Source: Ktedonobacteraceae bacterium
GTDB taxonomy: Bacteria > Chloroflexota > Ktedonobacteria > Ktedonobacterales > Ktedonobacteraceae
Reading direction: 5' to 3'
Assembly: GCA_035653615.1 (NCBI GenBank)
Contig: DASRBN010000021.1
Location: 1 to 64,000 of the forward strand
Length of the DNA stretch: 64,000 nucleotides
The notes below the pieces were generated by a model. That model saw nothing but the letters and a program-made list of their open reading frames with translations, searched no databases and was not told the origin of the DNA. The position numbers and the translations under genes are program-made. Positions 8,728-16,653 of the stretch are shown here, piece by piece. How positions within the stretch are numbered: the first letter of the stretch is position 1; each line of letters opens with the position of its first letter.

Positions 8728-9279
8728 TTATTGTCTGTAAATGCCGCGCAGCGTATTGAGCGCACGTGAAAGCATGGTGCGAATTGCGCCTTCGTTTTTA
8801 TTGAGAATGGTAGCGATCTCAGCACAGCGCAAACCGGCCATGAAGCGCAGCTCTAACACTTCCTGTTGCGACACCGGCAATTGTTTCAGATAGGCATGAA
8901 GATGTTCATACTCTTCCTGTTGTAATGCAAGCTCATCAGGAGTCGCTTCGTCGTCGATGTTTTCGGCCAGGTGATCGAGCGGGACCATACTCCAACGGGA
9001 ACTTCTTCTGTGGTAATCGATGATCTTATTACGGGCAACCGTCCAGAGCCATGCTCTTCGTTCGTCTTCAGGCATCATCGCAAGTTTTTGTTCATGCTCC
9101 ATTGCTATCAAGAAAACTTCAAAGAGCAGATCTTCAGCATCGTTTGATGTTTGCGCATGCCGGCATACGTAGGCATACATTTTTGATGCGCATTGCCGGT
9201 AGCATTCCGCGATTACTGAGCCATCTCCCGCGGGAATATCTGCCCGGTCATCTTTCCTACCCTGATGGGATGAGTGCAT
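8728..9279 (-). CDS. ECF-type sigma-70 family RNA polymerase sigma factor
   Basis: 183 aa. Region 2 is clear (SNDAEDLLFEVFLIAME and RRAWLWTVARNKIIDYHRR, which recognises the -10) and region 4 is a helix-turn-helix (LPVSQQEVLELRFMAGLRCAEIATILNKNEGAIRTMLSRALNTLR) for the -35. The two are joined by an acidic linker. The next gene on the strand is the membrane PQQ-propeller protein, the common sigma/anti-sigma arrangement. The gene is divergent from the RidA-like gene, and the shared 160-bp intergenic region contains a perfect 17-bp palindrome. Confidence 0.93.
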   Translation of the reverse strand: MHSSHQGRKDDRADIPAGDGSVIAECYRQCASKMYAYVCRHAQTSNDAEDLLFEVFLIAMEHEQKLAMMPEDERRAWLWTVARNKIIDYHRRSSRWSMVPLDHLAENIDDEATPDELALQQEEYEHLHAYLKQLPVSQQEVLELRFMAGLRCAEIATILNKNEGAIRTMLSRALNTLRGIYRQ

Positions 9280-9349
9280 TTTTCAACCCTCACGTCTTTT
9301 TGTAGAGATATCTCGTACATAGCAACGTCCAACGGGCAGAAATGTTACA

Positions 9350-9366
9350 TTGTTGTGACACAACAA
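9350..9366. promoter_or_regulatory. Perfect 8-1-8 palindrome, candidate operator
   Basis: TTGTTGTG-A-CACAACAA lies between the divergent sigma factor and RidA-like genes, 7 bp before TATACT (9374-9379), a good -10 for the RidA-like gene. The palindrome therefore covers its -35 position, as a repressor site would. The binding protein is unknown. Confidence 0.55.
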
Positions 9367-9440
9367 CTCGTGCTATACTGTCACCATGCCGGATTGTTCT
9401 GTAGGGCGCACCCTTGCGGTCGCCTGCTGAGGTGATGCAG

Positions 9441-9854
9441 ATGCAAAAAACGATCATCAATCCTCCCACGCTGGCCCGGCCACGAGGCTTCAGCCATGGT
9501 GTGCTCGTCACGGGTGGGCAACTTCTCTTCCTGGCCGGTCAGACCGGTAGTAACGCGGAAGGCAATATCATAGACGGAGACCTGGTAGGCCAGTATGAAC
9601 AGGTTTTGCGCAATCTTCAAACGGTGGTCGAGGCGGCGGGCGGCACTATGCAGGATATTACCAAAATCAATATTTTTGTACGCGACCGCGACGACTACCT
9701 CGCGCACCTCAAGTCCCTGGGTCAGGTTCATCGCTCATTCTTTGGCGATTACTATCCGGCCACTGCCCTGTTTGAGATCTCGCGCTTTTTCCAGGACGAT
9801 GCACTGATCGAGATAGAGGGTATGGCCGTAGTAAATCCAGATTCGAAAGCATAA
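9441..9854 (+). CDS. RidA-family (YjgF/YER057c/UK114) protein
   Basis: 137 aa from ATG 9441. GAGGTG at 9429-9434 is 6-8 bp upstream, which favours it over TTG 9414 and ATG 9435. The fold is clear from INPPTLARPRGFSHG at the start, GQYEQVLRNLQTVVEAAGG in the middle and the C-terminal ALIEIEGMAVV. RidA proteins hydrolyse reactive enamines/imines, which fits a pathway producing a 2-amino-ene carbonyl-CoA. The Arg that RidA proper uses for carboxylate binding (PxR) reads PAT here, so it may belong to another Rid subfamily with a different substrate, possibly a bulky CoA ester. Confidence 0.85.
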   Translation: MQKTIINPPTLARPRGFSHGVLVTGGQLLFLAGQTGSNAEGNIIDGDLVGQYEQVLRNLQTVVEAAGGTMQDITKINIFVRDRDDYLAHLKSLGQVHRSFFGDYYPATALFEISRFFQDDALIEIEGMAVVNPDSKA

Positions 9855-9892
9855 TCTGCTTGAATGGCGTTGCAATGAAAAAGGTTCTCTGG

Positions 9893-10045
9893 CATGTCAT
9901 TCTGAGTGCCATGAAAAAGGCTTTTTGGATGTCATTCCGAGCGCAGCGAAGAATCGAAGGCATTCACCCTGGCATGTCATTCTGAGCGCAGCGAAGAATC
10001 TGCGTCGAGGCCGCCGGGATTCTGAGCGCAGCGAAGAATGACATG
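9893..10045. repeat. Family A palindromic element cluster, copy A2
   Basis: Four partial copies of the CATTCTGAGCGCAGCGAAGAATC unit lie in a row between the RidA-like and acyl-CoA dehydrogenase genes, mostly in the same orientation. Only the last (10022-10045) closes with the inverted end GAATGACATG. This copy is degenerate compared with A1, A5 and A7. Confidence 0.7.
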
Positions 10046-10095
10046 GGGTGGGTACTTTCCTTATAGTATACTGTTCACATAGAGAGAGTAACTAC

Positions 10096-11247
10096 ATGGA
10101 CTTCGAACTGACAGAAGCACAAAAACGAGTCCAGGCCAGGGCGCGCCAGTTTGCTGAGCAAGAAGTTGCTCCGCTGGCACGCGAGGCCGATGAGAAAGGC
10201 CGGTTTCCCTTGCAACTTGTGCGTCGCATGGGTGAGCTTGGCTTCCTGGCCGGGCCGATTGATCCAGCATACGGTGGCTCCGGCATGGACTACGTCAGTT
10301 ATGCCCTGCTGTGCGAAGAATTGGGACGGGTCGATTCCTCTGTGCGTGGTTTCCTGACCGTGCATGCCAGTCTCGTTTCGTTGTGCATTCAGGAATGGGG
10401 TACCGAAGAGCAGAAACGCTACTACCTGCCCCGCCTGGCAAGCGGCGAATGGATTGGCTGCTACGCGCTGACAGAGCCGAACGCGGGTTCCGATGTCGCC
10501 AGCATGGAGACGACCGCGCGCGAAGAGGGTGATAGCTACATCCTGAACGGCGAGAAAATCTGGATCACCAACGGTACCAGCGCCCGAATCGCCATCGTCT
10601 TTGCCAGCCGGGATCGTTCAGCGCGGCACAAAGGCATCTGCGCCTTTATCGTCGATACCGACGCTCCCGGTTTCCAGCGCGAGCCGATGCCGGGTAAAGA
10701 ATTGGGCCATCGCGCTTCCGAGCATGTCCATATTATCCTAAAAGAATGTCGCGTGCCGAAAAGTGCCTTGCTGGGCGCTCCCGGCGAGGGCTTCAAGCTT
10801 GCCATGTCTGCCCTGGATCGCGGTCGCCTGGGTGTGGCTGCCGGAGCAGTAGGTGTGGCGCAGGCGTGTCTTGATGCCTGTGTCGCATATGCAAAAGAAC
10901 GCCGCCAGTTTGGTCAGCGCATCGCCGATTTCGAGATGATACAGGCGACTCTGGCCGATATGGCCGCCGACGTAGAGGCTTCCCGCCTGCTTGTTTACCA
11001 GGCCGCCTGGACGAAAGACCAGAACCTGCCGGCGACGAAAGCTACATCCATTGCCAAGCTCTTCGCGACAGAGGCGGCTATGCGCGCGGCATCGCAAGCG
11101 GTCTTACTGCACGGCAATCGTGGCTATTCCAATGAATACCCGGTCGAGCGTTACTACCGCGATATCAAGGGTTTGCAAATCTATGAAGGAACCAGTCATA
11201 TTCAGCGCATCATCATTGCCCGCGAACTGGTTGGACGCGCACCGTAG
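10096..11247 (+). CDS. Acyl-CoA dehydrogenase
   Basis: 383 aa from ATG 10096; the frame extends upstream to 10048 but the family alignment begins at MDFELTEAQ. FAD enzyme that introduces a 2,3-double bond into a CoA ester and passes electrons to ETF. Visible are the signature YALTEPNAGSD, the flavin-binding WITNG, the second family signature QFGQRIADFEMIQATLADM, and the catalytic base Glu364 in IYEGTS. No ETF genes are in the window. Its place in the cluster suggests a beta-oxidation step on the ring-derived CoA ester rather than on ordinary fatty acids. Confidence 0.92.
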   Translation: MDFELTEAQKRVQARARQFAEQEVAPLAREADEKGRFPLQLVRRMGELGFLAGPIDPAYGGSGMDYVSYALLCEELGRVDSSVRGFLTVHASLVSLCIQEWGTEEQKRYYLPRLASGEWIGCYALTEPNAGSDVASMETTAREEGDSYILNGEKIWITNGTSARIAIVFASRDRSARHKGICAFIVDTDAPGFQREPMPGKELGHRASEHVHIILKECRVPKSALLGAPGEGFKLAMSALDRGRLGVAAGAVGVAQACLDACVAYAKERRQFGQRIADFEMIQATLADMAADVEASRLLVYQAAWTKDQNLPATKATSIAKLFATEAAMRAASQAVLLHGNRGYSNEYPVERYYRDIKGLQIYEGTSHIQRIIIARELVGRAP

Positions 11248-11299
11248 GGCCTATTTTGATTTTAAACGGTCAAGATCGGCAATCCGAGCGAGCCCGGCT

Positions 11300-11400
11300 G
11301 TGTCATTCTGAGCGCAGGAGCCGAAGCCCTGAGCAGAGCGAACGGGGAAGAATCTGCAGCGATGGCATACCGAGATTCTTCGCTGCGCTCAGAATGACAC
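11300..11400. repeat. Family A palindromic element, copy A3
   Basis: GTGTCATTCTGAGCGCAG at the left and its inverse CTGCGCTCAGAATGACAC at the right end bracket a 100-bp element. The left arm is interrupted by an extra GAGCCGAAGCCCTGAGCAGA-like stretch that also appears in copy A6. Confidence 0.75.
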
Positions 11401-11510
11401 GGCTGGCTGATACTTATCGATTTTGATTGTGAAAGTTCGGCATCGGCCCTTGTGGTCGCTCTTTGCATTTAAATCAATGATGTCTATTTTATCTCGAGGA
11501 GGAGAAACGT

Positions 11511-12860
11511 ATGGCCTATTCGGAATACTGGAATCCCAAGAACGAAACGATGCCTCGCGAGGAATTGCAGGCGCTGCAACTCCTCAAGCTCCGCCGCATG
11601 TGCGATTGGGCGTATGCCAAATCGCCATTTCACCGGCGCAAGTTCGACGCGGCAGGCTTCCATCCCGAACAGCTCAAAACGCTGGATGATCTGCGGCGCA
11701 TCCCTTTTATGACGCGTGAAGAGTGGATGGAATCCATCTTCAATACTCCCATGTTCGGTGATATCACCACGACCGATCACAACCATGCCATTCGCTATCA
11801 CCTCACTTCCGGCACCAGCGGGCGCACTCCCATACGCGTGCTGGATGGTACGAAGGACTGGGATTGGATCGCCGAAATGTGGTGCTACGGCCTATGGGGC
11901 TTCGGCGTGCGCCCTGAAGACAGCGTGTATTTCGCCTTTGGTTATGGCTCCTTCATCGGCTTCTGGGGCGCGCACTACTGCTGCGAGAAAATCGGCGCGC
12001 TGGTCATTCCAGGTGGCGCGCAAACTACCGAGGCTCGCGTTAAACAAATCGTCGAGATGGGCGTGACCACCGTCTGCTCCACGCCTACCTATGCCCTGAC
12101 GATGTGGCAAAAGGCGCGCGAACTTGGTATTGACCTGGCAAAGGATAGCAAGGTTAACAAGCTGATCTGCTCCGGCGAACCTGCCGGCTCCATCCCCGCC
12201 GTCAAACGCCAACTGGAAGAGGCCTGGGGCGCGAAATGCGGCGATACCGCCGGTATGACCGAACTCGGCACCATCATGATCTTCGAATGCTCGCACCAGC
12301 CGGGTGGCACACATATCATCGAGGACAACTACATCGAAGAGGTACTAGACCCGGCAACCGGCGAGCCGGTAGGCTATGGCGAACTCGGCGAGCGCGTCGT
12401 GACCTCCTTTGGCCGCGGCTTCATCCCCGCCATTCGCTATCGCACCAAGGACATGGTCATGAAGGTTCCGGCCAGCACCTGTAGTTGCGGGCGCACCTGG
12501 GATATCTACGATGGTGGCATTCGCGGGCGCTGGGACGACATGAAGCTCATTCGCGGCACCAACGTCTACCCACGTGCCGTCGAATCGATTGTGCGCGAAT
12601 ATCCCGCCATCGACGAATTCCAGATTTACATCTGGCGCAAAGATACGCTCACAGACGAGATCACCATCAAAGTCGAGATCAAGCCTGGCTTCGAGTCACA
12701 ATGGGAGACTCTGCAGCGCGACCTGGCGAAAGACCTGGCCAACGCCCACGAGGGCCTGCGCTTCAACATCGAACGTGTCGACTACGGCGTCCTGCCACAC
12801 TTCGAACTGAAGGCGAAACGCCTGGTGGATGCTCGTCCCGTCGCCCAATATAATCAGTAA
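11511..12860 (+). CDS. PaaK-type aryl-CoA ligase (phenylacetate-CoA ligase family)
   Basis: 449 aa, an AMP-forming adenylating enzyme of the phenylacetate-CoA ligase group, which activates an aromatic acid with ATP and CoA. The P-loop reads TSGTSGRTP (around 99-107), the A5-type motif DTAGMTELG (around 243), and the hinge and C-terminal domain start near RGRWDDMKLIRGTNVYP. CxCGRTW resembles the metal-binding loop seen in some PaaK relatives. AGGAGG just upstream gives a strong start. It lies 14 bp before the small 70-aa gene and is the natural entry enzyme for the cluster, probably making 2-aminobenzoyl-CoA or another benzoyl-type CoA ester; the substrate is inferred from context. Confidence 0.88.
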   Translation: MAYSEYWNPKNETMPREELQALQLLKLRRMCDWAYAKSPFHRRKFDAAGFHPEQLKTLDDLRRIPFMTREEWMESIFNTPMFGDITTTDHNHAIRYHLTSGTSGRTPIRVLDGTKDWDWIAEMWCYGLWGFGVRPEDSVYFAFGYGSFIGFWGAHYCCEKIGALVIPGGAQTTEARVKQIVEMGVTTVCSTPTYALTMWQKARELGIDLAKDSKVNKLICSGEPAGSIPAVKRQLEEAWGAKCGDTAGMTELGTIMIFECSHQPGGTHIIEDNYIEEVLDPATGEPVGYGELGERVVTSFGRGFIPAIRYRTKDMVMKVPASTCSCGRTWDIYDGGIRGRWDDMKLIRGTNVYPRAVESIVREYPAIDEFQIYIWRKDTLTDEITIKVEIKPGFESQWETLQRDLAKDLANAHEGLRFNIERVDYGVLPHFELKAKRLVDARPVAQYNQ

Positions 12861-12874
12861 GAGGAGCAACAACG

Positions 12875-13087
12875 ATGACTACAAGCACTACCGATCTCCT
12901 TGGCAAGCCGCTTACCGAACAGGAGCAAGAACTGCTCAATGTCTACGATGCATTGAAGAAACTGGCCGCGCAGGATGACCTTCCGCCCTGCGTGGCCCGC
13001 AATGTCCGCCAGGCCCTGGCCTCGATGTGGCAGGCCACCAATGACCTGGACTTGCAGTTTGAGCAGTTGTATGAATATGGCGTGTAG
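12875..13087 (+). CDS. Conserved-looking 70-aa protein of unknown function
   Basis: 70 aa, acidic and mostly helical, with no recognised family. GAGGAG precedes ATG 12875 and the gene sits 14 bp after the CoA ligase, so it is co-transcribed with it. There is no signal peptide or membrane segment. Sequence features are LTEQEQELLNVYDALKKLAAQDDLPPCVARNVRQAL, a pattern that could pack as a small helical bundle. The stop codon lies inside the 80-bp palindrome that follows. It could be an accessory or assembly factor for the ligase; this is only a guess from position. Confidence 0.75.
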   Translation: MTTSTTDLLGKPLTEQEQELLNVYDALKKLAAQDDLPPCVARNVRQALASMWQATNDLDLQFEQLYEYGV

Positions 13088-13162
13088 GATTTCTTCATGC
13101 AAGAACAGGCCTGCAACGCGCCGGCGCGTTGCAGGCCTGTTCTTGCATGAAGAAATCCTACA
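13083..13162. repeat. 80-bp perfect palindrome between convergent genes
   Basis: Forty bases are followed immediately by their exact reverse complement, with no loop; the centre is GCGCC|GGCGC. It starts inside the stop codon region of the 70-aa gene and ends at the stop codon of the convergent hydrolase. No U tract follows on either strand, so it is not a standard intrinsic terminator, though it may act as a bidirectional one. Confidence 0.93.
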
Positions 13163-13990
13163 TCATATCAAATGCTCTTTCAAAAACTCCACTGTCATGC
13201 GAATAATCTCGCGAGATCGCGCGTCGTCATTGAAAATATCGAAACCATGCCGACCTGCTGGATGATTTACGAAGGTAAACGGGATATTGCGTGTGCTTGC
13301 CTCCTGCACAAACTCGTCGATAGATTTGTTAAGGGCAGGCTGATCAAGCCCGGCTTTCGCAATAAACAGTGGGGGTATATTGCCAGGCTCTGTACGTAGA
13401 TAGTATACCGGTGAAAATTCCTGAAACGTTGGCTCCTCTTCTGGCGAATAGTGGAAATACTCCTTGTTCAAAATACTCATTCCTCCGTAGTAAGAGACAA
13501 TGCAGCGAATATATGGAGGCGTGCCCCGCATTGCAGTTCGCAGGCCATATAAAGCACCGGCTGAGAAAGCCCATATACAGAGAGCATGTGCATCTATTCC
13601 CAGTGATGAAGCATTCTCACGGACATAGGATACCAGGTCATCGATATCGCTCCCAACCTCATGCAACTTTGTATATCCCTCAATGGAGCGATGGTTAAAG
13701 GTAACAGCCACAAAACCTGATGCCGCTATCAATTGTCCGTAAGAAATGTAGAGTCCAATATCCTTGCCTCGTACTAGCAACTCTGGCGATAAATCTCCGC
13801 CGGAAACAAGTATGACAGCGGGACGCGTTGTACCCGGTTCCATTTCCCACGGATAGTACACGTCCATTTTTAGCGCAAGTTCGCCAATCTGCTTGAATGT
13901 AATGTCTTTCCTGACTGGAACCTGTTCCATGTCAGGAACAGCATACACTAATCGCTTACTGGCTAGCTCGTTGAACGTTGCCTTGTCCAT
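13163..13990 (-). CDS. Alpha/beta hydrolase (esterase-like), paralog 1
   Basis: 275 aa, no signal peptide. The fold is that of BD-FAE/dienelactone-type hydrolases: a strand RPAVILVSGGD with oxyanion glycines, the nucleophile elbow with Ser143 in WAFSAGA, Asp in AKAGLDQP and His in HPAGRHGFDIF. The elbow reads AxSxG rather than GxSxG. It is about 16 bp downstream of a closely similar gene (14006-14881) with which it shares the whole layout, including the N-terminal VYAVPDME and C-terminal DDARSREII blocks, so the pair arose by tandem duplication. Substrate is unknown. Confidence 0.83.
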   Translation of the reverse strand: MDKATFNELASKRLVYAVPDMEQVPVRKDITFKQIGELALKMDVYYPWEMEPGTTRPAVILVSGGDLSPELLVRGKDIGLYISYGQLIAASGFVAVTFNHRSIEGYTKLHEVGSDIDDLVSYVRENASSLGIDAHALCIWAFSAGALYGLRTAMRGTPPYIRCIVSYYGGMSILNKEYFHYSPEEEPTFQEFSPVYYLRTEPGNIPPLFIAKAGLDQPALNKSIDEFVQEASTRNIPFTFVNHPAGRHGFDIFNDDARSREIIRMTVEFLKEHLI

Positions 13991-14005
13991 TTGGCCCCCG
14001 TGCGG

Positions 14006-14881
14006 CTATATTTCTAGCAGGTGTATCTTCAAAAATTCTAATGTCGCCTGGATAATCTCCTTCGACCGTGCATCATCATCCAGCATGTCGAAGGCATGCT
14101 GCCCCGTAGCATGGTTCATGAAATCGATGTTCACATTTTTCGTGACCGCCATCGTCACAAGACGAGCGATGGATGCATTCAGCCTGGGATCATCCAAACC
14201 TGCCCGAACAACTAACAGAGGAGCGACAGTAGCACTTTTATTGACAAGTGCAGCACTTGAGAATTCATCAAGAACTTCCTGCGAAAGGTCAGGTAAAGGC
14301 GGTCCGGGAAACTCTGTTTCCTCTTGCGGCTCCTCATAGTACACTTTCAGGTCTGAAATCGCATAGTAGGAAACGATGCAGCGGATATACGCTTGATTAT
14401 CTCTCAGCGCGGAACGCAGTCCAATCGGACCTCCTGCTGAGCAGACCCAGATGCCGATCTTGTTAGCATCGATGCCCAGCATTTTGCTATCATCGCGCAC
14501 GAATGCAATCAGATCGTCAACATCGCTTGCTGCCTCGTACAGCTTTGCCAGCATCTCGGTAGAGCGATGGTTAAATGTAACACCGATAAGACCCATTGCC
14601 GCAGCCAGTTGTCCCCAGCAAGTGTAAGCTGCCCATTCCTTCGCATCCTTCAGAAATTCTGGTGGCCCATCTCCATGCACAAAAATCACTGCCGGAAGCC
14701 GTGTCTCTCCAGTATAGTTGGATGGATAGTACACATCCAGCTTCAATTCGTTCTCATCCACGGTTTTGTAAACGATATCTTTTTGCACGATAGCCTCTTC
14801 CATCCCAGGAATGGCATACACAACGGGTTTTAGTCGAAAATCGTCTTGCTCTTGATTGTCGCGGTTGTCTTGTTCTTCCAT
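14006..14881 (-). CDS. Alpha/beta hydrolase (esterase-like), paralog 2
   Basis: 291 aa; tandem paralog of the following gene. N-terminal VYAIPGMEEAIVQKDIVYK, an oxyanion strand LPAVIFVHGDGPP, a nucleophile elbow with Ser148 in WVCSAGG, Asp in RAGLDDP and His in HATGQHAFDM. Like its partner it lacks the first Gly of the GxSxG elbow and has a charged N-terminal extension (EEQDNRDNQEQDD). Probably cytoplasmic, with no signal peptide visible. The two genes are likely one transcription unit reading leftward, ending in the large palindrome at 13083-13162. Confidence 0.83.
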   Translation of the reverse strand: MEEQDNRDNQEQDDFRLKPVVYAIPGMEEAIVQKDIVYKTVDENELKLDVYYPSNYTGETRLPAVIFVHGDGPPEFLKDAKEWAAYTCWGQLAAAMGLIGVTFNHRSTEMLAKLYEAASDVDDLIAFVRDDSKMLGIDANKIGIWVCSAGGPIGLRSALRDNQAYIRCIVSYYAISDLKVYYEEPQEETEFPGPPLPDLSQEVLDEFSSAALVNKSATVAPLLVVRAGLDDPRLNASIARLVTMAVTKNVNIDFMNHATGQHAFDMLDDDARSKEIIQATLEFLKIHLLEI

Positions 14882-15072
14882 TTGCCTTCAGAACTCCTTT
14901 TCATATTCCTGAATTTCCAGAAGATATAGTAGCATATTCTCGCAACTGGCCCGCTGGCCCAATACTCAATTCTTCAAAACCATACTGAGAACGACCATCG
15001 AAAAAAGTTGCACTATGCTAACGGATGGGGTAGGATAAGCAAGCAGCAAAAGAAATGAAGGAGGCCGCAACT

Positions 15073-16185
15073 ATGTCCCTGCAAGACGAAACGTTTACCC
15101 TTGGCGTCGAAGAGGAATTTCAGATCGTCAATCCTGATACATACGAATTGAGTCCAGATGCCGATCAACTGGTCCCTGAAGCCCAGAAGTTATTGGGCGA
15201 GGGCGTGCAGAATGAAATGATGCTCTCACAGGTAGAAGTGGCTACGCCCGTGTGCCGCACACTCGATGAAGTGCGAGCAGAACTGACACGCATGCGTTCG
15301 GGCTTGATAGACATAGCAGGGCGTATGGGAAGGCAAATCGCCGCCGCAGGTACGCATCCATTTTCGCCCTGGCAAGAACAGCTCATCACTCCCAGGGAAC
15401 GCTATCAACAGCTTGTGCGCCAGCAGCAGCGTATGGTGCGCCAGCAGGTTATTTTTGGCTGTCACGTGCATGTTGGCCTGAAAGACCGCGAGTTGGGTAT
15501 TCCACTCGTGAACCGCACCCGACTCTGGCTTTCACCACTGCTCGCGCTCGCTGCCAATTCTCCGTTCTGGGCGAGCGAGGACACACAGTATTCCAGTTAC
15601 CGGACGCCATTATGGTGGGCCACTCCCATGTCTGGTCCCCCGCCGGCATTTGAATCAAAAGTTGATTATGATGAACTTGTACAGGCGCTGGTCGCAACCA
15701 AAAGCCTGGAAGATGTAACCAGAATCTATTGGGACATACGCCTGCCGGAACGCTTTCCCACCATCGAATTTCGTGTGATGGATGTATGCATGACCCTAAA
15801 CGAGGCTGTAATGGCCGCCGGGCTTGTGCGCGCATTAGTACGTACCTGCTACGAACAGGCTTTGCGCAATGAACCGTTTCCGCTGGCGCATACTGAGTTG
15901 CTGAGCGCGGCCCATTGGCGTGCCGCCCGCTACGGCCTGGATAGCGATTTGATCGATGTGTACACTGAGCGGCTGGTTCCCGCAACTCAACTCATCGAAC
16001 AGTTCCTCGCATTTTTACGCCCGGCGCTCGAAGCCGAAGGCGATTGGAAGCATGTCTCATATCAGGTGAATGAACTGCTGCGACGCGGCAATGGGGCCGC
16101 AAGACAGCGTGAAGTCTACCGGCGCACAGGGCAATTGAAGGATGTCGTGGAGTACATAGTTGCTGAGACAATTCCTCATCCATAG
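15073..16185 (+). CDS. YbdK-family carboxylate-amine ligase (GCS2 superfamily)
   Basis: 370 aa. It belongs to the plant/proteobacterial-type glutamate-cysteine ligase (GCS2) superfamily, which forms an amide or peptide bond with ATP. Family blocks are TLGVEEEFQIV at the start, MLSQVEVATPVC, AAGTHPFSPW, FGCHVHVGL and IEFRVMDV. Start is ATG 15073: the upstream in-frame ATG 15055 is itself followed by AAGGAGG (15056-15062), which is the ribosome-binding site for 15073. E. coli YbdK has weak gamma-glutamylcysteine ligase activity; the true substrate here is open. Stands alone on its strand. Confidence 0.9.
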   Translation: MSLQDETFTLGVEEEFQIVNPDTYELSPDADQLVPEAQKLLGEGVQNEMMLSQVEVATPVCRTLDEVRAELTRMRSGLIDIAGRMGRQIAAAGTHPFSPWQEQLITPRERYQQLVRQQQRMVRQQVIFGCHVHVGLKDRELGIPLVNRTRLWLSPLLALAANSPFWASEDTQYSSYRTPLWWATPMSGPPPAFESKVDYDELVQALVATKSLEDVTRIYWDIRLPERFPTIEFRVMDVCMTLNEAVMAAGLVRALVRTCYEQALRNEPFPLAHTELLSAAHWRAARYGLDSDLIDVYTERLVPATQLIEQFLAFLRPALEAEGDWKHVSYQVNELLRRGNGAARQREVYRRTGQLKDVVEYIVAETIPHP

Positions 16186-16298
16186 GTCACAATCTCTTGT
16201 AATCAATCCGTAATCCTGGTATACTTGTTCTAAATCGATAAATTATTCAGGCGTTCCGTTCTTTTCTTGTAGTTAGTACAGACCTTTCCGAGGTGGTC

Positions 16299-16610
16299 AT
16301 GGATGCACAACCTGCCGTTCCAAGTGTCACAGTCGTCCTTCCTCACGTGCTGCGTGCCAAAATAGGCAACCGCAAGTCGGTAACGGCGAGCGGCAGTACC
16401 ATTCGTGAAGTTATCCATGCGCTTGACCGCGACTACCCCGGCCTCGAATTCCATATCTGTCACGAAACAGGAGAACTCCGCCCCTACGTTAACATCTTTT
16501 TGAATCGCGAAAGCATCCGCTATCTCCAGGACCTTGATACCCCGGTTACACCTGGAGCAACCATTCATATCCTGCAATCCGTCGCAGGAGGCCAACCAGG
16601 CACTCACTGA
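16299..16610 (+). CDS. MoaD/ThiS-family ubiquitin-like protein with C-terminal extension
   Basis: 103 aa with the beta-grasp fold: VTVVLPHVLRAKIGNRKSV, STIREVIHALDRDYPGLEF and the terminal GATIHILQSVAGG. In sulfur carriers and ubiquitin-like modifiers the chain must end in Gly-Gly. Here Gly97-Gly98 is followed by QPGTH, so the protein would need trimming before activation, or it does not act as a sulfur carrier. The next gene, 43 bp downstream, is a BNR-repeat protein, and this pairing is one I have seen annotated in actinobacterial and chloroflexotan genomes. ATG 16299 is preferred over GTG 16293 because GAGG at 16290-16293 precedes it. Confidence 0.82.
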   Translation: MDAQPAVPSVTVVLPHVLRAKIGNRKSVTASGSTIREVIHALDRDYPGLEFHICHETGELRPYVNIFLNRESIRYLQDLDTPVTPGATIHILQSVAGGQPGTH

Positions 16611-16653
16611 CAATTGGTAATTGACTACAAAGAACAATTCCAGGAGGTAAAAC

